Assembly (NCBI GenBank): GCA_019240405.1
Contig: JAFAYL010000004.1
Span: forward strand, 62,001-126,000
From: Acidobacteriaceae bacterium
GTDB lineage: Bacteria > Acidobacteriota > Terriglobia > Bryobacterales > Bryobacteraceae
Length of the DNA stretch: 64,000 nucleotides
Reading direction: 5' to 3'
Both the position numbers and the translations under genes were made by a program. The notes below the pieces were generated by a model that was not told the origin of the DNA, made no database searches, and worked only from the letters and a program-made list of their open reading frames with translations. Each line of letters begins with the position of its first letter. Positions within the stretch are counted from its first letter, which is position 1. Positions 46,283 through 55,568 of this stretch are shown here, one piece after another.

Positions 46283-47578
46283 CTAAATAACCGGCAGCAA
46301 TGCGCGTTCACGCAAACCGATTTCGCCGACACTGCCGATCTCGAGCTCCACAATACGGTTAGGTTCGCGAGGCTGTCCCATGTGGATTTTCAGGAAATTA
46401 GTTGTCAGTGCAATCCCGTTTTGATCGAGCGTTACTGCCGAAAGCGTCTTACCGATGAAGCGGCGGCGAAATTCCAAATTCTTGCGATCCGAAAGTGCTC
46501 GTAAAACGCGAGTCCGCTCGCGACGCACTTCCACCGGTACCGGGACTCCTCGTTCAGCAGCTAGCGTCCCGGGCCGCTCCGAGTAAGTAAAGACGTGCAA
46601 GTACGTGAACGGGTGCTGCTCGATGAAATGCAGGCATTCCTTAAACTCCGCTTCCGTTTCGCCGGGGAAACCCGTCATAACATCCGCCCCAATTGCTGCG
46701 TCAGGCATCAAACGATGCGCAGTGTCGAGCCGGTTCGCGTAATGCCGCGTGCGATATTTGCGGAACATTCGTTTCAGTACGGCATCGCATCCGGATTGGA
46801 GTGGCATGTGCACGTGCTTGGCGATCCGTGGCTCACGAGCCACCAAATCCAGCAAAGCGTCGCTCCAGTCCATCGGCTCGACCGAGCTGATCCGCAAACG
46901 CTGGGCATTCGTCTCGCGCAGAATCGTATTGAGCAAGTCAACGAACCGCAGCGATTCCTGCAAATCCCGTCCCCAGCGACCGAGATTGATCCCGCTCAGA
47001 ACGATTTCCGTGTAACGTTGACCCAAATCTCGCACTTGCTCGATCACGCTTTCGGGCGTTGCGCTGCGGCTCCGCCCGCGAACCGAAGGAATAATGCAAA
47101 ACGAACATCGGTTACTGCAGCCATCCTGGACTTTTAGATTGGGCCGCGTGCGGTCTTCATAGGCATCTTTCACGCGGGTAGCGAGAAATTGCCTTTGCCC
47201 CGCCACATCGGTGACGAATATTTGCCCGTGATAATCTTCGTGACGCGCGGGAATTAAATCCGGGATCTGCGTTTTGTGCGAATTGCCGACCACCCACCGG
47301 ACGCCCTCGAGATTTGCGAGTTCATCCGGGGCGCGCTGTGCATAACATCCAGTCACAAGAATCTGAGTCTGCGGTTGTTCCCGATGGAGGCTCCGAATCG
47401 CCCTCCTGGCATCGAGATCGGCAGCGTGCGTCACGGTACAAGTGTTCAGAACCACGAGATCCGCTTCTGACGGCTTTTTCGCGGTTACGAAACCGCGCTC
47501 CTCGAGTGAAGCTTGAATCGCAGCTCCATCGGCCTGCGACGCGCGGCATCCGAAACTCTGAACGAAAATCTTCCGCAC
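46283..47578 (-). CDS. mtaB: tRNA t6A methylthiotransferase MtaB
   Basis: Radical SAM enzyme that adds a methylthio group to t6A37 of tRNA. 431 residues from GTG 47578, chosen because GGAGAG lies 6 nt upstream; the longer frame adds nothing conserved. N-terminal UPF0004 domain: KIFVQSFGCRASQADG, LNTCTVTHAADLDARR, VTGCYAQRAPDEL. Radical SAM domain: KVQDGCSNRCSFCIIPSVRGRSRS, and SGINLGRWG. A C-terminal TRAM-like part follows. The TCTVT...CRASQ pattern separates MtaB from MiaB and RimO. Confidence 0.92.
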   Translation of the reverse strand: MRKIFVQSFGCRASQADGAAIQASLEERGFVTAKKPSEADLVVLNTCTVTHAADLDARRAIRSLHREQPQTQILVTGCYAQRAPDELANLEGVRWVVGNSHKTQIPDLIPARHEDYHGQIFVTDVAGQRQFLATRVKDAYEDRTRPNLKVQDGCSNRCSFCIIPSVRGRSRSATPESVIEQVRDLGQRYTEIVLSGINLGRWGRDLQESLRFVDLLNTILRETNAQRLRISSVEPMDWSDALLDLVAREPRIAKHVHMPLQSGCDAVLKRMFRKYRTRHYANRLDTAHRLMPDAAIGADVMTGFPGETEAEFKECLHFIEQHPFTYLHVFTYSERPGTLAAERGVPVPVEVRRERTRVLRALSDRKNLEFRRRFIGKTLSAVTLDQNGIALTTNFLKIHMGQPREPNRIVELEIGSVGEIGLRERALLPVI

Positions 47579-47613
47579 GGCTCTCTCCAGTGTAAGTGTG
47601 AGGAAAATGAAAT

Positions 47614-48972
47614 ATGGCAAGAAAGAACGAGATTCCTCGGCGGCAATTTCTGACGAGCACCGCAGCCATGGCGGGCAGTTTTTTCGGCCCGAACGCTATT
47701 CTGCTCGAGCAGCCGCTTCTGGCCGTGAATGCGAAAACAGTCCCGCCAAGCGACCGCGTGCGGTTCGGCATGATTGGCGTTGGCATGCAGGGATCGGGCT
47801 TGCTCGCGAACGCGATTACGCTTCCCGGGATTGAGTGTGTTGCGGCAGCGGATCTATATGACGGGCGCCACACCTTAGCCAAAGAGATCACAGGAAATTC
47901 AAACCTGCCGGTTACGCGGCAATATCACGAATTGCTGGATCGGAAGGATATCGATTGCATTGTCGCCGCCGTACCGGATCATTGGCACCAGCGGATAGTC
48001 GTCGATACGTGCCACGCGGGCAAGGCCATTTATTGCGAAAAGCCGATGTCGCATACGATTGCGCAAGGCTTCGAAATGGTCGAAGCAGCGCACAAGAATG
48101 AGCGGATTGTCCAGATTGGCTCGCAACGCGTCAGCTCCGTTTTATGCGCCAAAGCGCGAGAACTATATCACGGCGGCGCGATCGGCGAAATAGAAATGGT
48201 AGAGCTAACCTTGGGGCGCAACGATCCAACCGGCGCGTGGGAGTATCCGCCGCCCTTCGATTTGTCACCCGAGACGCTGGATTGGGACACTTGGCTGAAC
48301 GACGCGCCGAAAATTCCGTTCGACAAATATCGTTTTGCGCGCTGGAGGTGCTGGAAAGAGTATGGTACCGGAGTGGCAGGCGATCTCATGGTCCACCTGC
48401 TCAGCGGAATGCTGTGCACCCTCGGATGGAATGAACCGCCGCGATCCGCTTCGGCCTTAGGCGGCATCTTCCGATGGAAAGACGGGCGCAACATGCCGGA
48501 CTTACAATCTGTTCTGTTTGATTATCACGGCGTGCCCGTGTATGTGCGGCTCAGCCTAGGCGCGGAGACACCCGAAGTGGCCCGGTTTATGGGTCCCCAG
48601 GGCATTCTCGAAGCGAGCGAGCAGGAGTTGCACTATTTCCCACAAACTGGGGTTGATACCGAGCCGAGCTACTACGCAAGCAGTTTTCCAGCGAAAATGC
48701 GGGCTGAATATGAGCAGCAGTGGCACGCGGAGCACGATCCCAAGCCGGGTCACGAGCCGCTCAATGAGCGGACGACCTACCGCGGCAACAGTTGGGACGA
48801 TGTCAAACCGCACCTTTGGAATTTCTTCCAGGCAGTGAAGACGCGAAAGCCGGTGATTGAAGACGCAGTCTTCGGAAATCACGCCGCAATCGCCTGCCAT
48901 ATGGCGAATGAGTCGTATTTTCGAAAACAGCCCGTCTACTGGGATGACGGCGCGAGAACGGTGGAAAGTTGA
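47614..48972 (+). CDS. Tat-exported Gfo/Idh/MocA-family oxidoreductase
   Basis: 452 residues. A twin-arginine signal (EIPRRQFLTSTAAMAGSFF) is followed by the NAD(P)-binding Rossmann fold (RVRFGMIGVGMQGSGLLANAI), AVPDHWHQRIVVDTCHAGKAIYCEKPMSHT with the EKP lysine, and the C-terminal substrate domain. Tat-exported members are common in Acidobacteria and Planctomycetes and act on sugars or sugar acids; the substrate here is unknown. It is divergent from mtaB with 35 nt between starts. Confidence 0.88.
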   Translation: MARKNEIPRRQFLTSTAAMAGSFFGPNAILLEQPLLAVNAKTVPPSDRVRFGMIGVGMQGSGLLANAITLPGIECVAAADLYDGRHTLAKEITGNSNLPVTRQYHELLDRKDIDCIVAAVPDHWHQRIVVDTCHAGKAIYCEKPMSHTIAQGFEMVEAAHKNERIVQIGSQRVSSVLCAKARELYHGGAIGEIEMVELTLGRNDPTGAWEYPPPFDLSPETLDWDTWLNDAPKIPFDKYRFARWRCWKEYGTGVAGDLMVHLLSGMLCTLGWNEPPRSASALGGIFRWKDGRNMPDLQSVLFDYHGVPVYVRLSLGAETPEVARFMGPQGILEASEQELHYFPQTGVDTEPSYYASSFPAKMRAEYEQQWHAEHDPKPGHEPLNERTTYRGNSWDDVKPHLWNFFQAVKTRKPVIEDAVFGNHAAIACHMANESYFRKQPVYWDDGARTVES

Positions 48973-49025
48973 TCCAGAGTTTAGTAATGACCTAATTAAG
49001 ACGCAGCAGGAAGGAGACGTTGAGC

Positions 49026-50279
49026 GTGACACAGAGTTTTGTGACAAGCAATTTCCGCCTTATCTTTGCTTTGGCGAGCTGTCTTGCTTTGCCCATTGCA
49101 ATTAGAGCTCAGAGCGCCGGATGCGCGGTCATGAGCACCGGACCGGGAGCTAGCCTGAATGGCTTCGTTCCGTTTAATTCGAGCAGTCTTTGGAATTTGG
49201 AAATATCGAAGGCCGCCGTAGATCCGAACTCGGGCAACATCATCCAATTCATCGGCCCAACCACAACCCTCCACCCGGATTTCGGCTCTGGAGAGTACGC
49301 GGGTTCGACGATTGGCATTCCTTATCAGGTGGAAGCTGATACTCAGCCTCGCGTCAACATACACCTCGGCGCTTACGCGGATGAAAGTGATCCTGGGCCT
49401 GCGAGTGTGCCGCGCAATGCGCTGATTGAAGGCTATCCGAACCCAGGGAACGGAGACCGCCACGTGCTGGTGCTTGAGAAGAAAGATTGCTGGCTTTACG
49501 AGCTTTATGATGCGCAGCTAAACTCCGATGGAACGTGGAATGCGGCGTCGGCGGCACTCTGGGATCTGCTCGGAAACGATCAGCGGCCATACACGTGGAC
49601 ATCGGCTGATGCCGCCGGTCTTCCCATCTTCCCTGGACTCGTTCGATACGACGAAGTCTCCTCCGGCGCAGTGAAACATGCATTTCGATACACATTACCT
49701 ACGACACGAGAAGCTTTTGTTTTACCGGCCACACATTGGGCTTCGAGCGAAACAAATCCTGACGCCCCGCCCATGGGAATGCGCCTGCGCTTAAAGGCAT
49801 CGGTCGACGTTTCGGGCTTTTCACAAACGAATCAAGTGATCCTGACAGCGCTAAAGAAGTATGGGATGTTTCTCGCCGACAACGGCAGCGGGATTTTCCT
49901 GAGTGGCGCCCCGGACAATCGATGGAACAACGATGACCTTTCAGCATTGAAGAACCTGACCGCGGCGGACTTCGAAGTAGTGAAAATGGACACGATTTAC
50001 ACGCCGGCAACTGTGCCCACCGGCCCACCGCCCGTGATCCAAAGTTTTACCGCGAAGCCCAGTTCAATATCTGCGGGAACGAGCGTTCAACTATGCTGGG
50101 CTGTCAAAGATTCTGAGTACAACATAATCGATCCAACGCTCGGCGCAGTACGTGGAGATTCGGCTGTCGTAAAGCCCACTCACACTACGACATATCTGCT
50201 CATCGCCACGAACCAATTTGGGCGCAGTTCGCGAAGCGTCACGGTCACGGTGAAAAATCCATACTGCCCGACCGGCTAG
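49026..50279 (+). CDS. Secreted protein with C-terminal Ig-like domain, function unknown
   Basis: About 417 residues. Start GTG 49026 has AAGGAG 9 nt upstream; the in-frame TTG 49020 is only 3 nt from it. Signal peptide LIFALASCLALPIAIRAQ. The middle part (NSSSLWNLEISKAAVDPNSGNIIQFIG, HVLVLEKKDCWLYELYDAQ, GLVRYDEVSSGAVKHAFRYTL, KYGMFLADNGSGIFL) is found in other acidobacterial and actinobacterial secreted proteins without assigned role. The last 80 residues read as an Ig-like fold (PVIQSFTAKPSSISAGTSVQLCWAVKD). Confidence 0.7.
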   Translation: MTQSFVTSNFRLIFALASCLALPIAIRAQSAGCAVMSTGPGASLNGFVPFNSSSLWNLEISKAAVDPNSGNIIQFIGPTTTLHPDFGSGEYAGSTIGIPYQVEADTQPRVNIHLGAYADESDPGPASVPRNALIEGYPNPGNGDRHVLVLEKKDCWLYELYDAQLNSDGTWNAASAALWDLLGNDQRPYTWTSADAAGLPIFPGLVRYDEVSSGAVKHAFRYTLPTTREAFVLPATHWASSETNPDAPPMGMRLRLKASVDVSGFSQTNQVILTALKKYGMFLADNGSGIFLSGAPDNRWNNDDLSALKNLTAADFEVVKMDTIYTPATVPTGPPPVIQSFTAKPSSISAGTSVQLCWAVKDSEYNIIDPTLGAVRGDSAVVKPTHTTTYLLIATNQFGRSSRSVTVTVKNPYCPTG

Positions 50280-50311
50280 TTGCCTCGATCCCAGATTGCC
50301 GAGAAGGTCTC

Positions 50312-52819
50312 TCAGCCGCCGATGTGCTGCAAGCAATCTGCAATCTTTTCCGGCAATTTAGTCAGATTCTCGCGGTCATTTGGGTCATCGAATGCCGTCG
50401 CCGGAATGCTCGTTACCAAAGTCTGCGATTGTTGAAAGTTATTCAGCGCAGCTTGCCAGTTTCTGTGATCTGATATCTTGTGTTTCGCTGCAATCGCTCG
50501 GTATACGTTGCCAAGCTCAAAGGAATCGAGAGCGAAATTCACAGTTTCGTCCGTATTTCGGGGATCACGCGCATGCAGCGAAGCGCCAATCGTTGAGGCC
50601 TCGCGGGTCAGTGTGAGCGCCTCAGACAGAGATCCTGCTTGAAATCTTATGACTCCAGCAATGCGGAGCACCGTCTCCAGCTCGGATTGAGCCCGGAAAT
50701 CATCCGGATCCTGCGCTGCGACCTCCCGCCGTAGTAGAATTGCGCGGTTGAGATTATCAACAGCTTGCTTCTCATGCCGTAACTCGTGCAGAGACCAGCC
50801 CAATTCAACAAGATCGAACGACAGATCCATTCGGGCAGTAGGGCTTTGCGGGTCAGCAGTCACTCGGGCTTCATCGATCTCGGCTGCCCTGCGGCCATGA
50901 GCAAGCGACTTATCAAACTCGCCCAGAGCGTAGTACACGCCGGCGATGCGCTTTTCAATAAGTGCAACATTTCGCTGAGCCTGGAATGAATTATTGTCGA
51001 GCTGCTGGATCTTGGCATACTCCGCGAGAGCCTGATTCCAGATTGGGAGCGCTTCTTTGAATTTCTGCTGCTCAGTTTCGGCGAAGGCCAAATAAAAATG
51101 AGCTAGCGCAAGATCCTTCAATCCTTGAATACCAGAACTGCTGCGGGCGATATCTTCGAACAGCGAAACCGCTTCTTTTCGGATTTCAAGTTCGCCATCG
51201 ACGCGCGCTCGGGGGGCAAGCACGGCGATGTCGTTGTCCACAAGCGCAAGCGTTCGCTCAATCTCGCGATTTCGAGGATTTTGCTTGTGCAGATCCACGA
51301 GAAGGGCACGCGCTTTGTTATAACTGGTGAGCGCTCCCTCACGATCCCCGACGTTAGCCTGCTCCAAATCACCCTGAGCCGCGCCGATTTTCATATACGC
51401 CTGCGCTAGCTCAAAGCTCAGCCCAGGATCGCGCCCGCGATTCGTCGTTAATGCGTTGAGGTATTCGAGACCGCGCGCAATCAGCAGCTCGCGCGCGCGG
51501 CTGGAACCCGGCAGATCTTCAATAGCGTCATGGAGCTCAAAGACGACCGAATGGGCTAATTTCTCGACTTGCTGGAACCGCATCTCCGCCTGTTGCTTTT
51601 CATTCCAGGCTTGTTGTTTTTCCCGCAAGACAATCACGCCCGAAATGGTGATGCCCACGAGCGCGAGGCTTGCCGCCAAGAGCGCCCAACTATGGCGCTT
51701 TGCGAATTTACTGAATCGGTAAACAAACGTATCTGGTGCTGCCTGCACGGGAAAGCCGTCGAGAAAATCTCGAAGATCCTTGCAAAATGCTTCCACTGTG
51801 GCATATCTGCGCTCGGGCTCTTTGCGAAGCGCCATCATCAGAACGTTTTCGAGATCGGACGGCACATCCGGGGCCCGCTCCCGGAGTGGGATCGGAGCTT
51901 CTTCGAGAATGGCTCGAAACGCCGCGGCTGTGCTTTCGCATTTATCGTAAGGCAGTTGGCCGCTCAACAGCTCGTACAGCAGCACGCCCAGCGAGTAGAT
52001 GTCGGTCGCTACCGTGAGAGGCTCGCCCCGGATCTGCTCAGGGCTTGCGTAGAGCGGCGTGAGCGGCACAGAAGTGGTCGTTTTTTCGGGTTGGGGATTA
52101 TCACCCAGGATTCTCGCAACACCAAAATCCAGCAGCTTCGGAACGCCTTCCTCCGTCACGAGGACATTCTTGGGCTTCAGATCGCGATGAATGATCAGAC
52201 TGGCATGGGCGTAGCTTACAGCGGAACAAACCGAAATGAACAATTCCAGCTTTTCGCGAAGTGTTAAGGAGCGGCGCTGACAGTACTTGTCGAGCGGCTC
52301 GCCTTCGACAAACTCCATTGCGTAATATGGCTGGCCCGTTTCAGTGGTCCCGCCGTCCAGGAGTCTCGCAATATTCGGATGATCGAGTCGCGCGAGGATT
52401 TGGCGCTCACGCCAGAAGAGCTTCGCAAATTTCGCCCGGTGGACGCCGTCGCCTATAAGTTTGAGGGCCACCAGACGTTCGTACTCTCCATCGTCGCGCC
52501 CAGCGAGATAGACAACGCCCATGCCGCCGCGCCCAATCTCGCGAAGAATCCGGTAGGGACCTGCGCGCCTGGGCGAGTCCGGTTGCTTCCCTCCATTCGG
52601 CAGCATGGCAGCTTCAACGCCGTTTTCCGGTAGCAGCTTTTCGGCGCGGTCAGTTAAGTTAAGGAATTCTTTTACTTCATCACGAAGAACTGTATCTCCG
52701 CGGCAGAGTTCAGTCAAAACCTTTTCGCGATCATCGGGATTCGCGTCGAGCACGCGGTCAAGAATGGACTTGACCTCTTGCCAATGCGCGGTAGTTATCC
52801 CTAGTTCGCTTTGAGTCAT
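50312..52819 (-). CDS. Transmembrane Ser/Thr protein kinase with TPR-like sensor part
   Basis: 835 residues from ATG 52819. Kinase domain at about 88-350: GRGGMGVVYL P-loop, VALKLI lysine, HRDLKPKNVLV catalytic loop, LLDFGVARIL. A membrane segment follows (SWALLAASLALVGITISGVIVL, about 375-397), then about 430 extracytoplasmic residues of TPR-like repeats (LAHFYLAFAETEQQKFKEALPIWNQALAEYA and similar). The start overlaps the sigma factor stop as ATGA, so the two are translated together. The longer frame to 52888 would run into the sigma gene. Confidence 0.93.
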   Translation of the reverse strand: MTQSELGITTAHWQEVKSILDRVLDANPDDREKVLTELCRGDTVLRDEVKEFLNLTDRAEKLLPENGVEAAMLPNGGKQPDSPRRAGPYRILREIGRGGMGVVYLAGRDDGEYERLVALKLIGDGVHRAKFAKLFWRERQILARLDHPNIARLLDGGTTETGQPYYAMEFVEGEPLDKYCQRRSLTLREKLELFISVCSAVSYAHASLIIHRDLKPKNVLVTEEGVPKLLDFGVARILGDNPQPEKTTTSVPLTPLYASPEQIRGEPLTVATDIYSLGVLLYELLSGQLPYDKCESTAAAFRAILEEAPIPLRERAPDVPSDLENVLMMALRKEPERRYATVEAFCKDLRDFLDGFPVQAAPDTFVYRFSKFAKRHSWALLAASLALVGITISGVIVLREKQQAWNEKQQAEMRFQQVEKLAHSVVFELHDAIEDLPGSSRARELLIARGLEYLNALTTNRGRDPGLSFELAQAYMKIGAAQGDLEQANVGDREGALTSYNKARALLVDLHKQNPRNREIERTLALVDNDIAVLAPRARVDGELEIRKEAVSLFEDIARSSSGIQGLKDLALAHFYLAFAETEQQKFKEALPIWNQALAEYAKIQQLDNNSFQAQRNVALIEKRIAGVYYALGEFDKSLAHGRRAAEIDEARVTADPQSPTARMDLSFDLVELGWSLHELRHEKQAVDNLNRAILLRREVAAQDPDDFRAQSELETVLRIAGVIRFQAGSLSEALTLTREASTIGASLHARDPRNTDETVNFALDSFELGNVYRAIAAKHKISDHRNWQAALNNFQQSQTLVTSIPATAFDDPNDRENLTKLPEKIADCLQHIGG

Positions 52820-53394
52820 GCGGGTTGGGGCGGATTGGCCTTCGGACGATCTAGCTCTCGCGCAAGCCATAGGCGCGCGGTTCTCCATTCGCGCTTGACA
52901 GTTTCCGGCGAGACGTTCACCACAGACGCCGTCTCCTCGATTGTGAGACCGCTGAAAAACCGAAGCTCAACGATGGAAGCCTGCCGGGGATCGATTTCCT
53001 CGAGGCGATTCAGGGCTGAATCCAAATCTTCCAGCTCGAGATCTCGCATATCTGCGAGATCCGCCTCTCCCGCAGTGACTCGCAGAGCGGCATCGCGCTT
53101 CTGTGCCGACCGTGCAACGGCGTAGTTCACCAAGATACGCCGCATCATCCGCGCGGCTACGCCGAGGACTTGCGCCCGGCTCGACCAATCGATTTTATGT
53201 TGTTGAACCAGGCGAAGATAAGCTTCGTGAACTAATGCGGTCGGTTGCAGCGTATGGCCGGGCCGTTCATGTGAGAGGTAATCCTTGGCAATGCGACGCA
53301 GTTCGTGATACAGCGCGGGCATTGCGGCGTCAAGCGCGGGCTTGTCGTCCCCCAAGACGCCGACCTTCCGCGTTGGATCGCTATCAACGGCCAT
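52816..53394 (-). CDS. ECF-type RNA polymerase sigma factor paired with the kinase
   Basis: 192 residues. Region 2 reads MPALYHELRRIAKDYLSHERPGHTLQPTALVHEAYLRLVQQ, with FxxAARxMRRILVNYARxR-like sequence after it; region 4 is LEEIDPRQASIVELRFFSGLTIEETASVVNVSPETVKREWRTARLWLARELD. This is the sigma-70 subfamily widely linked to Ser/Thr kinases in Acidobacteria and Planctomycetes (TIGR02999-like). No anti-sigma factor is present; kinase control of the sigma factor is the expected, unproven, arrangement. Confidence 0.92.
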   Translation of the reverse strand: MAVDSDPTRKVGVLGDDKPALDAAMPALYHELRRIAKDYLSHERPGHTLQPTALVHEAYLRLVQQHKIDWSSRAQVLGVAARMMRRILVNYAVARSAQKRDAALRVTAGEADLADMRDLELEDLDSALNRLEEIDPRQASIVELRFFSGLTIEETASVVNVSPETVKREWRTARLWLARELDRPKANPPQPA

Positions 53395-53439
53395 TTCTTA
53401 CGCAAGCTTAACTAAAATCGCAACTTAGGTCTATGAGAC

Positions 53440-53716
53440 GTCTACAAGGGCAGGGTTGTTGCTCATCAGATAGACGCCAAGACCTAGTAATTTTACCTGA
53501 CCCAACTGTTCCTCGTTTCTGGCGTTACCAAGTAGAGGCGATTCGTGAGCCAAAGCGTGCCCGAGTAGGTTTGGGGTGAGCTTTTCCTTCCCTCCTCCGA
53601 GCACTCGCACACGCTAGGCGTTCTTCGGTTGGAGGAGACCGAGCGCGCCGGTTTATTTCGGCTATGCTCGTGCGGCCGGCGGCCTCAAGCTCTCAAGGCT
53701 GCCGGCCTTTCTTTTT
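53440..53716 (+). ncRNA. Candidate small RNA gene ending in an orphan terminator
   Basis: The 325-nt gap 53395-53719 has no convincing gene on either strand, yet ends on the plus strand in a very strong terminator. Upstream lies folded sequence: CTCCTCC (53592-53598)/GGAGGAG (53631-53637) encloses ACGC-TAG-GCGT (53611-53621). Possible promoter elements (TTGCTC near 53459, TAGTAAT near 53485) are weak. A 6S-like or other regulatory RNA is possible, but I cannot match a known family. The 5' end is not defined. Confidence 0.35.
53674..53716 (+). terminator. Strong rho-independent terminator with no plus-strand gene before it
   Basis: GGCCGGCGGCCT (53674-53685) pairs fully with AGGCTGCCGGCC (53696-53707), 12 bp with one G-U pair, loop CAAGCTCTCA, then TTTCTTTTT (53708-53716). 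On the minus strand no T-tract follows the stem, so direction is plus. The nearest plus-strand gene upstream ends at 50279. Confidence 0.75.
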
Positions 53717-53719
53717 CGT

Positions 53720-54175
53720 CTATTGCCGATCGAAACGATCTACGCCCGAAACCGGGTTACCTTGAGCATCGGTACCCTTGAGAGTTTCTGTTAGTTCCTT
53801 TCCATCTTTGGAGACAACGAAACGGCGTGTCATGACCTGCTTGCCGCCCTTCGTATACGTGTTGATGCGCTCTCTATCGCTTACCCGTTTTGCCGTCATC
53901 GCATCAAACTGCCCTTCCTCTACGTTTGCTGCGCCTCCCCGCGCCGGAACAGTGTATTTGACTGAAAGTGGCGAACCGTCGGCGTAAGTCCCGGTGGCCC
54001 TTATGCGCAGATTCGCCCCTTCTGCTTCGATGACCAGCGTGACATCCTTTGGAGGAGTACCTTCTGTATATTTCGTGTCTTTTGGATCGAGCTTCCAAGT
54101 CCCAACGAAAGGATCCACCGCAAAGAGTGGAACTGCGAGCGAAAGAAGCGCGATTCCGCGCATAAAGTTTCGCAT
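53720..54175 (-). CDS. Small exported lipocalin-like protein of unknown function
   Basis: 151 residues from ATG 54175, which has AGGAGG 8 nt upstream. Signal peptide MRNFMRGIALLSLAVPLFAVD. The mature part is beta-rich: FVGTWKLDPKDTKYTEGTPPKDVTLVIEAEGANLRIRATGTY and alternating strand patterns to the end, which suggests a small barrel, as in other 'VGTWKLN' secreted proteins of Acidobacteria. No catalytic motif. Stands alone between the sigma factor gene and the TonB-like gene. Confidence 0.65.
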   Translation of the reverse strand: MRNFMRGIALLSLAVPLFAVDPFVGTWKLDPKDTKYTEGTPPKDVTLVIEAEGANLRIRATGTYADGSPLSVKYTVPARGGAANVEEGQFDAMTAKRVSDRERINTYTKGGKQVMTRRFVVSKDGKELTETLKGTDAQGNPVSGVDRFDRQ

Positions 54176-54277
54176 GATCAATGCCTCCTGAGTCGTGAGT
54201 ATACCGAAACGGCTAAAGAGCTATTCGGGTCATTTGCCGGGAATCGTGCGCGGAGTGGTCCAATTATCCGCCCTCGA

Positions 54278-55477
54278 TTATGGCCCGGGGTGGAAAGAAA
54301 AACGAATTACGTAGTCACTCGGGACAGGCTCCCCGTGGAGTTTCGCAGGCTCAAAACCCCACTGCCTGGCGGCCGCAATTACCTGCTGCATGAGAAGAGG
54401 CCCGCCCGGGTTCATCCGAGTCTTGGGAACGTGTGCGCTCACGACCCTACCCTTCTCGTCGATCTTGATTTCTACGTCAATCTGTGTCGGTTCAGTAACC
54501 GCTGACGATGCGAAGCTTCGAATATTCGGCATCACTTGCCTGACTGGTTTAGGAGGGCGGTATATGGACGACGTCTTCACATCTGCGTTTCTAAACACAG
54601 GAGATAATGCGGAGGTTTGCGGAGCGGGGGCCTTATTAATCGACGGCGTTTGCTGCGGATGCGCGAGCTTTGAAGCCGGCGGGGAAATCTGCTTGGAAGC
54701 GAAATCAGGCGCTTGCGGCGGCGCGAAGCTCGATGGCAAAGACCCTGCCGCCTGAACAGCCTCAAGGGGGATCTCCGGCAACACCGCGGTACGGGTCATA
54801 GCGATTGGTTTCATCCGATTCGTACTGAGGCTGGGCGTTCTTGATCGGGTGGAACGAGCAAGCTCATGCTGTGGCTGGCTCAGCGCTGAGGGGCTTCGTG
54901 TTTCCGCTGTTCTGTTTGGCGTGCTTTTGGCTTCCACAATGGTGGGAACCGGGGCCGAGCCATCGAACGTACGCACGATGCCCGTGATCAGCGGCATTCC
55001 TGGCCCATGAACCTCGAGCCGAAATGTCAAATCGTTTGACGCAGGCTTATATAGAATCGAACCATTTGACAACTCTGCGGCCGCTAAGTCGATTTCATGT
55101 TGTTGAGAGCCGTCGTGAATTGACAAAATTCCGTACTTGGCAGTACGCGACAAGGGCTGAGGGTCCCAACTCACGAGTAGCCGGTCAGCTCTAGTTTCAA
55201 CCCGCATCGACAAACGGGGCAGAGCCGCCGCGCTGGCGAGCACATTGTCACGATTCAATCGCGCGGACGCACTACCATGTAGATAAAATCCTGAAAACGT
55301 ACCGGTTGCCGCCATGACGAACATCAGAGGGACTAGCAGCCAAATCCGCCATGAAGTCGCTGTCAATTCTGCAGATAACTGGGCCGGCGCAGGGCTCGAT
55401 GCTGCAACAGCAATGGCCGATTCGTGAGCTGTTTCACTGATCTCAGACTCGCCAGGAGCAAAATCGAACGCAGCCAT
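54278..55477 (-). CDS. TonB-like membrane protein with an extra beta domain
   Basis: 399 residues. One membrane segment (about 43-66, WRIWLLVPLMFVMAATGTFSGFYL). Residues 88-156 form a beta-rich domain (RLLVSWDPQPLS, GILSIHDGSQQHEIDL, SNGSILYKPASND) that resembles residues 246-317 of the protein at 62423. A Pro/Ser/Ala-rich linker spans about 165-300. The C-terminal 80 residues are TonB-like: IDVEIKIDEKGRVVSAHVPK, ARQWGFEPAKLHGEPVPSDYVIRFSF. No exbBD nearby. It may serve a special receptor or act in envelope scaffolding. Confidence 0.7.
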   Translation of the reverse strand: MAAFDFAPGESEISETAHESAIAVAASSPAPAQLSAELTATSWRIWLLVPLMFVMAATGTFSGFYLHGSASARLNRDNVLASAAALPRLSMRVETRADRLLVSWDPQPLSRTAKYGILSIHDGSQQHEIDLAAAELSNGSILYKPASNDLTFRLEVHGPGMPLITGIVRTFDGSAPVPTIVEAKSTPNRTAETRSPSALSQPQHELARSTRSRTPSLSTNRMKPIAMTRTAVLPEIPLEAVQAAGSLPSSFAPPQAPDFASKQISPPASKLAHPQQTPSINKAPAPQTSALSPVFRNADVKTSSIYRPPKPVRQVMPNIRSFASSAVTEPTQIDVEIKIDEKGRVVSAHVPKTRMNPGGPLLMQQVIAAARQWGFEPAKLHGEPVPSDYVIRFSFHPGP

Positions 55478-55568
55478 TTAGAATCCGCTCACACGTGCTA
55501 CTTTGCCCTCAGAGAGATGCTATGGCGGTTTCAGTACCTATGGTACTGTCAAACTTACTAGCGAGGAG

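Noticed and set aside
53433-53576. 47-codon plus-strand frame inside the orphan-terminator region
   Set aside because: Weak ribosome site, no motif, and the stop lies 100 nt before the terminator; a non-coding RNA is the simpler reading.
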